NCBI RefSeq assembly: GCF_018614095.1 | Contig: NZ_JAGGOY010000062.1 | Location: 34,864 to 98,863 of the forward strand | Length of the DNA stretch: 64,000 nt | Direction of reading: 5' to 3' | From: Streptomyces sp. ISL-87 | Lineage (GTDB): Bacteria; Actinomycetota; Actinomycetes; Streptomycetales; Streptomycetaceae | Shown here: positions 32,906 through 39,318 of the stretch, piece by piece | How the letters are laid out: each line of letters begins with the position of its first letter | Numbering within the stretch: the first letter of the stretch is position 1 | Made by a program: the position numbers and the translations under genes | Notes under the pieces: generated by a model | Database searches by the model: none | Told to the model about the DNA's origin: nothing | The model's input: only the letters and a program-made list of their open reading frames with translations

Positions 32906-34314
32906 CGCCGGCGTCAGGAGGGGACGGGGGGCGCAAGGGCTTCGACCTCGGCGCCCTGCTGGCCGAGCGCGGCGGGGAGCGGTACGAGCTGCACGCCCGG
33001 CACCTCAACCACCAGCTGCCCCGGATGCTGCACACCATCGGCTTCGACAAGGTCTACGAGCGGGCCGAGGGGGCCCACTTCTGGGACGCCGAGGGCAACG
33101 ACTACCTCGACATGCTGGCCGGGTTCGGGGTGATGGGCCTGGGCCGGCACCACCCGGTGGTCCGCCAGGCCCTGCACGACGTCCTGGACGCCCAGCTCGC
33201 CGACCTCACCCGCTTCGACTGCCAGCCGCTGCCCGGACTGCTGGCCGAGAAGCTGCTCTCGTACAGCCCGCACCTGGACCGCGTCTTCTTCGGCAACAGC
33301 GGCACCGAGGCGGTGGAGACGGCCCTGAAGTTCGCCCGGTACGCCACCGGGCGGCCCAGGATCCTCTACTGCGACCACGCCTTCCACGGGCTGACCACGG
33401 GCTCCCTCTCCGTAAACGGGGAGGGTGGCTTCCGCGACGGCTTCGCGCCGCTGCTGCCCGACACCAAGATCGCGCTCGGTGACCTGGCCGCCCTGGAGCG
33501 CGAGCTGCGGCGGGGCGACGTGGCCGCCTTCGTCGTCGAGCCGATCCAGGGCAAAGGGGTGCTCGCGCCGCCGCCCGGCTTCCTGCTCGCCGCGCAGGAA
33601 CTGCTGCACCGGCACAAGGCGCTGCTCATCGCGGACGAGGTGCAGACCGGCCTCGGACGTACCGGTGACTTCTACGCGTACCAGCACGAGCCGGGCGTGG
33701 AGCCCGACCTGGTCTGCGTGGCCAAGGCGCTGTCGGGCGGCTATGTGCCGGTCGGGGCGACCCTGGGCAAGGACTGGATCTTCAAGAAGGTCTACTCGTC
33801 CATGGACCGCGTGCTGGTGCACTCCGCCAGCTTCGGGTCCAACGCGCAGGCGATGGCGGCCGGGCTGGCGGTCCTCTCGGTGATGGAGGACGAGCGGGTG
33901 GTGGCCAATGCCCGTGCGACGGGTGACATGCTTCGCGGGCGGCTCGCGGCGCTGGTGGACGAGTACGAGCTGCTGCACGAGGTGCGGGGGCGCGGGCTGA
34001 TGGTCGGCATCGAGTTCGGCCGGCCGTCCTCGCTGGGGCTGCGCAGCCGGTGGGCCATGCTCCAGGCGGCCCGCAAGGGGCTGTTCGCGCAGATGGTGGT
34101 GGTGCCGCTGCTGCAGAAGCACCGGATCCTCACGCAGGTCTCCGGCGACCATCTGGAAGTGATCAAGCTGATTCCGCCGCTGATCGTGGACGAGGCCGAC
34201 GTCGACCGGTTCGTCGGCGCCTTCCGGGAGGTCATGGACGAGGCGCACGGCGGGGGCGGGCTGATGTGGGACTTCGGCAGGACGCTGGTGAAGCAGGCCG
34301 TCGGCAACCGCTGA
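32902..34314 (+). CDS. Class III aminotransferase of the hopanoid operon (HpnO-like)
   Basis: A 470-residue PLP enzyme coupled to hpnH by ATGA. GNSGTEAVETALKFAR (phosphate contact), FHGLTTGSLSVNG, ADEVQTGLGRTG (with the Asp that touches the pyridine N) and the Schiff-base Lys K275 in VAKALSGGY are all present. In the hopanoid context the enzyme is expected to aminate ribosylhopane to 35-aminobacteriohopanetriol, the product found in Streptomyces. It closes the operon; only 30 bases separate it from the convergent phosphatase gene. Annotated widely as aspartate or ornithine aminotransferase family. Confidence 0.88.
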   Translation: MTPASGGDGGRKGFDLGALLAERGGERYELHARHLNHQLPRMLHTIGFDKVYERAEGAHFWDAEGNDYLDMLAGFGVMGLGRHHPVVRQALHDVLDAQLADLTRFDCQPLPGLLAEKLLSYSPHLDRVFFGNSGTEAVETALKFARYATGRPRILYCDHAFHGLTTGSLSVNGEGGFRDGFAPLLPDTKIALGDLAALERELRRGDVAAFVVEPIQGKGVLAPPPGFLLAAQELLHRHKALLIADEVQTGLGRTGDFYAYQHEPGVEPDLVCVAKALSGGYVPVGATLGKDWIFKKVYSSMDRVLVHSASFGSNAQAMAAGLAVLSVMEDERVVANARATGDMLRGRLAALVDEYELLHEVRGRGLMVGIEFGRPSSLGLRSRWAMLQAARKGLFAQMVVVPLLQKHRILTQVSGDHLEVIKLIPPLIVDEADVDRFVGAFREVMDEAHGGGGLMWDFGRTLVKQAVGNR

Positions 34315-34344
34315 CGGCCTGCCCCGGCGGGCGGCGGGCCCCCG

Positions 34345-35151
34345 TCAGACGAGGAGCCGGTCGCGCAGCCGGTCGAGGGTCTCGGGCGTGAGCCCGAGGC
34401 CCTCCGCCAGGTAACCGTCGACGGTGCCCCAGGTCGTCTCCATGGTCTCGAAGGCCGCGGTCAGGTACTCGGCGCGGGCGTCGAAGAGCGGGGCGAGCAG
34501 CTCCATCACCTCCGGGGAGCGGGCCTCCTGCGTGGTTCCGCTGCGGCGCACCCGGTAGCGGCGGTGCGGGGCGTTGGACTCCAGGTAATCCGCCACGATC
34601 GCCTCGCGCTCGACACCGAGGGCGAGCAGGGTGACCGCGATCGACAGGCCGGCCCGGTCCTTTCCGGCCGCGCAGTGCATCAGCGCGGGGACGCTGTCGT
34701 CGGCGAGGGCGTGCACGACCCGGCTGTGCTCGGCGGTGCGGTCCCTGATGATCCCGCGGTACGAGCTCGACATCCGGGCGGCGGCCTTCCCGTCGCCGAG
34801 GATCCCGCGGAGCTGGTCGAGGTCGCCGTCGCGGACCATCGTCCAGAACTCCCGGCCGTCGGCCGGATCGGACAGCGGGATGTTCACGTTCCGGACGCCG
34901 GGCAGTTCGACGTCCGCGCCCTCCAGGGCGTGATCGGCGCCATTGCGGAAGTCGAAGATGGTGTGCAGGCCGAGCGATGTGAGGAACTCTGCATCGGTTT
35001 CGGTGGCATGTGCGAGATGTCCGCTTCGGAAGAGTCGTCCCGGCCTGACCCTTCGCCCGTCCGTGGTCGGCAGCTCGCCCACATCACGGAAATTGCGCAC
35101 TCCGGACAGTTCCGGCTCCGTGTATGGGGGCTGAGGTATCTGCTGGGTCAC
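34345..35151 (-). CDS. Tyrosine-protein phosphatase (DSP/lipid-phosphatase-like)
   Basis: A 268-residue protein, GTG complement 35149-35151 with GGAG upstream. The N-terminal LSGVRNFRDVGELPTTDGRRVRPGRLFRSGHLA is the family opening, and the P-loop HCAAGKDRAG (C-x5-R, Cys at about residue 159) provides the catalytic Cys, flanking Asp and Arg. Relatives in mycobacteria (PtpB) act on phosphotyrosine and phosphoinositides; Streptomyces homologues are uncharacterised. It stands alone and convergent to the hopanoid operon. Confidence 0.9.
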   Translation of the reverse strand: MTQQIPQPPYTEPELSGVRNFRDVGELPTTDGRRVRPGRLFRSGHLAHATETDAEFLTSLGLHTIFDFRNGADHALEGADVELPGVRNVNIPLSDPADGREFWTMVRDGDLDQLRGILGDGKAAARMSSSYRGIIRDRTAEHSRVVHALADDSVPALMHCAAGKDRAGLSIAVTLLALGVEREAIVADYLESNAPHRRYRVRRSGTTQEARSPEVMELLAPLFDARAEYLTAAFETMETTWGTVDGYLAEGLGLTPETLDRLRDRLLV

Positions 35152-35424
35152 GGGAACTCCTCCGCGTCGTCGTCGGGTGTCCGAATTGCACCGCTAGACA
35201 CCAACTTGCCATATACGGAGCCGTGATTGAGCGCTTCCCCGTGAGCCAGATCATACGGTGACCGTGAGTGCCTGATCGCTAAGGCTTAATTCCCTTGCCA
35301 GGGGGGTTGTTGAACGGTCGGAACGGACGCAGGGTGACGGGAATTCCATCAATCCCTCGTACCTGCTATTCCGTCAGGAAATTCATGGCTTGTTTGGTGT
35401 GGCCGGACTGGATTACCTTCGCGG

Positions 35425-35570
35425 TCAATCCGGGTGGACCGCCGAATCCTGCCGCCGCCCGGGACCGCACCCGACTATCAGCGCGCGCGGCAGGAGCGGG
35501 GGAACCAGGTAAGCCGCTGTTCCGGATCTTTATACCGGGACAGCTCGGGGTGAAGTCGTACATGTGCTGT
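35425..35570 (+). promoter_or_regulatory. c-di-AMP riboswitch (ydaO-yuaA class)
   Basis: The conserved core elements occur in order: gccgaatcctgcc at 35441-35453, a pairing gcggcagg, then agcgggggaaccaggta around 35490-35514 and cggggtgaagtcg near 35546-35557. These match the ydaO-yuaA class (Rfam RF00379), which binds cyclic di-AMP. In Streptomyces this riboswitch is known in front of cell-wall hydrolase genes such as rpfA; here it precedes a secreted LysM/M23 protein by about 70 bases. Binding would normally switch expression off. Confidence 0.85.
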
Positions 35571-35581
35571 TCATGTACGAC
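35555..35581 (+). promoter_or_regulatory. Perfect hairpin after the riboswitch (likely expression platform)
   Basis: Arms GTCGTACATG and CATGTACGAC make a perfect 10-base stem around a 7-base loop. The 5' arm overlaps the last conserved riboswitch bases (gtgaagtcg), so ligand folding and this hairpin can interfere with each other. It lies about 60 bases upstream of the start codon, suiting transcription termination rather than ribosome-site masking. Confidence 0.7.
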
Positions 35582-35640
35582 CGGACATCTCCAGTCCGAA
35601 CCCGACAGCTCACCTCGCAGGCGACGGAGAGGAATTGGCC

Positions 35641-36663
35641 ATGCCTGCAAAGGGTAAGCACCGCCGTCCCAAGTCCGGTTCGATATCCCGCGGTTTCGCC
35701 GTCGCCGGAACCGGTGGCGCGGCCCTCGCGCTGCCGCTGATGGGTGCTGCCGGCGCCCACGCGGCCGGCGCCCCGGCCGTGGCCCCGGCCGTGGCCCCGG
35801 CCGTGGCCCCCTTCGCGGCTTCCGCGCAGGCGGCTCAGGCCCCGGCGTCGCTTCAGGCCGCGCCCGCCGCCGCGCAGGCCGCCCCGACCGTCTACACGGT
35901 CGTGCCGGGCGACTACCTCTCGAAGATCGCCGCGGACCGCCACCTCTCGGGTGGCTGGGAGCGGCTCTACGAGGACAACCGTGAGGCGGTCGGCGCCAAC
36001 CCGTCGCTGATCCACCCGGGTCTGAAGCTGACGCTGGGCGCGAAGGGCGAGGCCCCGGCCGAGTCGGCGCCGGCGTCGAAGCGGGCCGAGCGGTCCTCGG
36101 ACTCCGGTTCCAAGGCTGCCGCGGCGCCCGAGGCCAAGGCCCCCGCCAAGGCCCCCGCCAAGGCCCCTGCCAAGGCGCCCGCCAAGGCCGCTCCGGCCGA
36201 GAAGCCGGCGGGCTCTTCCGCGTCCACCTCCACCGGTACGTCGGCCAAGACCTCGGCCGCCGGCTTCGTCGCCCCGGTCAGCGGCGGGATCTCCACCCAG
36301 TACAAGACCCCGGGCGCCATGTGGTCCTCCGGTTACCACACCGGCGTCGACTTCATCGCGAGCTCCGGCACCAGCGTCAGGGCGGTCGGCGCGGGCACCG
36401 TCGTCTCCGCCGGATGGGGCGGCGCGTACGGCAACGAGGTCGTCATCCGGCACGCCGACGGCAACTACTCCCAGTACGGCCACCTGTCCCAGCTGTCCGT
36501 CTCGGTCGGCCAGAGCGTCACCGGCGGCCAGCAGATCGGCCTCTCCGGCTCCACCGGCAACTCGACCGGCCCGCACCTGCACTTCGAGATCCGCACCGGC
36601 CCGTCCTACGGTTCGGACATCGACCCGCTGGCCTACCTCCGCTCGAAGGGCGTGAGCATCTGA
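35641..36663 (+). CDS. Secreted LysM and M23 domain peptidoglycan hydrolase
   Basis: A 340-residue protein; ATG at 35641 with AGAGGA upstream. It has a basic N-terminus and signal peptide ending near AHA (about residue 41), Ala/Pro/Val repeats, a LysM domain (about 83-130, YTVVPGDYLSKIAADRHL, LIHPGLKLTL), an Ala/Lys/Pro linker with PAKA repeats (about 160-185), and a C-terminal M23 domain with HTGVD (zinc ligands about 233 and 237) and HLHFE (about 311). It should bind wall glycan and cut peptide bridges. Control by the upstream c-di-AMP riboswitch links it to osmotic and developmental signals. Confidence 0.93.
   Translation: MPAKGKHRRPKSGSISRGFAVAGTGGAALALPLMGAAGAHAAGAPAVAPAVAPAVAPFAASAQAAQAPASLQAAPAAAQAAPTVYTVVPGDYLSKIAADRHLSGGWERLYEDNREAVGANPSLIHPGLKLTLGAKGEAPAESAPASKRAERSSDSGSKAAAAPEAKAPAKAPAKAPAKAPAKAAPAEKPAGSSASTSTGTSAKTSAAGFVAPVSGGISTQYKTPGAMWSSGYHTGVDFIASSGTSVRAVGAGTVVSAGWGGAYGNEVVIRHADGNYSQYGHLSQLSVSVGQSVTGGQQIGLSGSTGNSTGPHLHFEIRTGPSYGSDIDPLAYLRSKGVSI
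36130..36190 (+). repeat. 12-base repeat coding PAKA units
   Basis: Four to five copies of gcccccgccaag code consecutive Pro-Ala-Lys-Ala units in the linker between LysM and M23 domains. A second short repeat (gtggccccggcc, three copies) codes an Ala/Val/Pro segment near 35778-35815. Confidence 0.75.
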
Positions 36664-36698
36664 CGGCAGCCGCCGTCGGAGAGGTACGACAGACCGGC

Positions 36699-36733
36699 GT
36701 GAGGCCGGGACCCGAGGGGGGTCCCGGCCTCAC
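36699..36733 (+). terminator. Strong terminator after the LysM/M23 gene
   Basis: GTGAGGCCGGGACCC and GGGTCCCGGCCTCAC form a perfect 15-base stem with a 5-base loop, 36 bases after the stop codon. This is one of the strongest hairpins in the window. Confidence 0.9.
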
Positions 36734-36831
36734 GCGCTGTTATTCCGGACTGACCGGGTGGTATAGATCACGGTCCGTCAACCCCTCCTACGGTGGCGTA
36801 GGTCACGTGTCGGGGTGAAAGATATGGTCCC

Positions 36832-37641
36832 GTGGCAGCGACGACGACGACACTCACGACCATCGGCTCGTACGCGGCGATCGGGGACAGCTTCACCGAG
36901 GGCGTAGGGGACCCGGGACCCGGGGAAACGTTTCTCGGCTGGGCGGACCGGCTGGCCGTACTCCTGGCCGATCAGCGCGAGGAACACGACTTCAGGTACG
37001 CGAACCTCGCCGTACGGGGACGCCTCCTCGACCAGATCGTGGCCGAACAGGTCCCGCGGGCCAAGGCGCTCGCGCCCGACCTGGTCACCTTCTGCGCGGG
37101 CGGCAACGACATCATCCGGCCCGGCAGCGACCCGGACGACGTGGCCGAGCGGTTCGAGGCCGCCGTCGCCGACCTCACCGGGGCCGTCGGCCAGGTCATG
37201 ATCACCACCGGTTTCGACACCCGGGGCGTACCGGTCCTCAAGCACATCCGGGGCAAGGTCGCGACGTACAGCGCACACGTGCGCGCCATCGCCGACCGGT
37301 ACGACTGCCCGGTGCTCGACCTCTGGTCGCTGAAGTCCGTACAGGACCGGCGGGCCTGGGACGCGGACCGGCTGCACCTCTCACCCGAGGGGCACACGCG
37401 GGTCGCGCTGCGCGCCGCCCAGGTGCTCGGCCTGGAGGTGCCCGCCGATCCCGACCAGCCGTGGCCGCCGCTGGAGCCGCGCGGCTCGGTGGACGTCACG
37501 CGGGACAACATCCAGTGGGCGCGGGAGTACCTGGTGCCGTGGATCGGCAGGCGGTTGCGCGGGGAGTCCTCCGGGGACCACGTCGAGGCCAAGCGGCCGG
37601 ACCTGCTGCCGCTGCAGGGCTGCCGGGCCGTAGGGCTGTAG
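36832..37641 (+). CDS. SGNH/GDSL-family hydrolase
   Basis: A 269-residue protein from the GTG at 36832. Block I is YAAIGDSFTEGVGD (Ser about residue 20), block II LAVRGRLLDQI (Gly), block III FCAGGNDII (Asn), and block V DRLHLSPEGH with the catalytic Asp and His. There is no signal peptide, so it is probably cytoplasmic. Such enzymes hydrolyse acyl esters; the substrate is unknown. The C-terminal region (PWPPLEPRGSVDVTRDNIQWAREYLVPWIGRRL) is conserved in the actinobacterial subgroup. A repeat-rich gap separates it from the MBL-fold gene. Confidence 0.9.
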   Translation: MAATTTTLTTIGSYAAIGDSFTEGVGDPGPGETFLGWADRLAVLLADQREEHDFRYANLAVRGRLLDQIVAEQVPRAKALAPDLVTFCAGGNDIIRPGSDPDDVAERFEAAVADLTGAVGQVMITTGFDTRGVPVLKHIRGKVATYSAHVRAIADRYDCPVLDLWSLKSVQDRRAWDADRLHLSPEGHTRVALRAAQVLGLEVPADPDQPWPPLEPRGSVDVTRDNIQWAREYLVPWIGRRLRGESSGDHVEAKRPDLLPLQGCRAVGL

Positions 37642-37745
37642 GGATGCACGACTGCAGGGACGCGGGGGGCTGTAGGGACGCAGGGCTGTAGGCATGCGGG
37701 CTGTAGGCATGCGGGGCTGTAGGGCTGTGGTGGGGCGGTAGGGCC
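37640..37745. repeat. Degenerate tandem repeats (ctgtaggcatgcgggg) between two hydrolase genes
   Basis: About six imperfect copies of a 14-17-base unit, gggctgtaggcatgcg and variants, continue from the last codons of the GDSL hydrolase into the gap. No gene is seen. The unit embeds the last codons GCCGTAGGGCTG of the hydrolase, so the array seems to have grown out of its 3' end. Confidence 0.7.
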
Positions 37746-37847
37746 GGGGACAGTGGGGGACCGGAAGCGGAATCCTTGGGGGCCGGTGTGCGTTGGGATG
37801 GTCGTAGAAGGTACGACCGTCCTGCCCCCACCCTCCCAGGAGGCGCC

Positions 37848-39047
37848 TTGACCGGCTCCCGTCCCTTGCGTCCACGGCTGCGCGCCCTGCGGCCCGAAGC
37901 CTTCGGCGCGGACCCGTCCGGCGAACGGCTGGAGCGGATCCGCCGCTCGCCGAACTTCGCCGACGGCGTCTTCCAGAACCCGGTCGGGGCCAGGACCAGG
38001 CCATCCGGCTCCATGGTGGAGTTCGCCAAGATCTACTTCCACAAGGAGCAGAGGGCGCGGCGCAACCCGGGCGCGCCGATTCCGGTGTACCCGACGACTC
38101 TGGCGGAGCTGGCGAAGCCGCCGGTCAGCGGGTTGCGTCTGACCTGGATGGGGCATTCCAGCGTGCTCGCGGAGATCGACGGGCGCCGGGTGCTGTTCGA
38201 CCCGGTGTGGGGAGAGCGTTGCTCTCCCTTCCCGTTCGCGGGGCCGAAGCGGCTGCATCCGGTGCCGGTGCCGCTGGCCTCGCTGGGGGAGGTCGACGTC
38301 GTGGTGATCTCGCACGACCACTACGACCACCTCGACCTGCCGACGATCAAGGCCCTGGCCGGTACGAACACGGTCTTCGCGGTGTCGCTGGGGGTCGGGG
38401 CGCACCTGGAGCGCTGGGGCGTCCCGGCGGACCGGCTGCGCGAGCTGGACTGGAACGAGAGCACCAAGGTCGCGGGGCTCTCGCTGACGGCGACCCCGGC
38501 CCGGCACTTCTGCGGGCGCGGGCTGCGGAACCAGCAGTTCACCCTGTGGGCCTCCTGGGTCGTGGCCGGTGATGAGCACCGGATCTTCCACAGCGGGGAC
38601 ACCGGGTACTTCCCCGGCTTCGAGGAGATCGGCACGGCGCACGGGCCCTTCGACGCGACGATGATCCAGATCGGGGCGTACTCGGAGTACTGGCCCGACA
38701 TCCACATGACGCCGGAGGAGGGCATGCGGGCCCACCTCGACCTCCAGGGCGGCGTGCCGCACGGCACGATGCTGCCGATCCACTGGGGCACCTTCAACCT
38801 GGCCCCGCACCCGTGGGACGAGCCGGGCGAGGGCACGGTGGCGGCGGCGGAGACAGTCGGGGCCGCCATTGCCCTGCCAGTGCCGGGCGAGCCCTTCGAA
38901 CCGGCCGCCGAAAACCGTCCGGCCCAGCCGTGGTGGCGCCCGTTCGCGGCCGCGGGGCCGCCCGCACCCCTCACGGCATCCCGGCCGACCGGCCTGGCGA
39001 AGCCGCCGGCTGTGGTCCGGGAGGAGCCGGAGGCCGTGGGGACGTAG
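37848..39047 (+). CDS. MBL-fold metallohydrolase (NAPE-PLD/UlaG-like)
   Basis: A 399-residue protein. The TTG at 37848 follows AGGAGG and fits the homology start. The metallo-beta-lactamase motif SHDHYDHLD (about residue 151) plus downstream His (TPARHFCGRG), the GDTGYF acidic ligand (about 249) and a final MLPIHWGTF His (about 309) define the two-metal site. The N-terminal domain with NPVGARTRPSGSMVEFAK and the SGLRLTWMGHSSVLAEIDGRRVLFDPVW entry are those of NAPE-hydrolysing phospholipase D-like proteins. Substrate in Streptomyces is unknown. The last 70 residues are Pro/Ala-rich. Confidence 0.9.
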   Translation: MTGSRPLRPRLRALRPEAFGADPSGERLERIRRSPNFADGVFQNPVGARTRPSGSMVEFAKIYFHKEQRARRNPGAPIPVYPTTLAELAKPPVSGLRLTWMGHSSVLAEIDGRRVLFDPVWGERCSPFPFAGPKRLHPVPVPLASLGEVDVVVISHDHYDHLDLPTIKALAGTNTVFAVSLGVGAHLERWGVPADRLRELDWNESTKVAGLSLTATPARHFCGRGLRNQQFTLWASWVVAGDEHRIFHSGDTGYFPGFEEIGTAHGPFDATMIQIGAYSEYWPDIHMTPEEGMRAHLDLQGGVPHGTMLPIHWGTFNLAPHPWDEPGEGTVAAAETVGAAIALPVPGEPFEPAAENRPAQPWWRPFAAAGPPAPLTASRPTGLAKPPAVVREEPEAVGT

Positions 39048-39120
39048 GGGCGCGGGCGCGGGGTTCGGTACGGGGTCCGGCGGGGCGGATTTCGGGTGTG
39101 TGCGCCGGGCCGGATGTGCC

Positions 39121-39146
39121 GGAGCGCGCGGGGGCGTGCGCGCTCC
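39121..39146 (+). terminator. Hairpin terminator after the MBL-fold gene
   Basis: GGAGCGCGC and GCGCGCTCC pair perfectly around an 8-base loop, 73 bases after the stop. The remaining 170 bases before the conservon hold no gene; the promoter of cvnA should lie there. Confidence 0.6.
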
Positions 39147-39318
39147 CCGCGCATTCGGGCTGAAGTACGAGCGCTCCATCGGGAGCGGGAAGCACCCCGG
39201 TGAAGTTCCCCAACTGGCAGTCCAGGGCGGGAGTGTGCGGTCTAGCGTGGGTATCCGGTGATCAACACCGGGCCTCGGCACTACCAGGGGGCCCGGGCCC
39301 CACGTACCGAGGACGCAG

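Larger units (their letters stand above)
35152..35640. other. Long 5' region of the LysM/M23 gene
   Basis: About 490 bases divergent between the phosphatase and the LysM/M23 gene. The left half (35152-35400) has markedly lower GC and should hold promoters for both directions; I cannot assign boxes with certainty. The right half is a long transcribed leader carrying a c-di-AMP riboswitch and a perfect hairpin, annotated separately. No protein-coding gene is evident. Confidence 0.6.
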
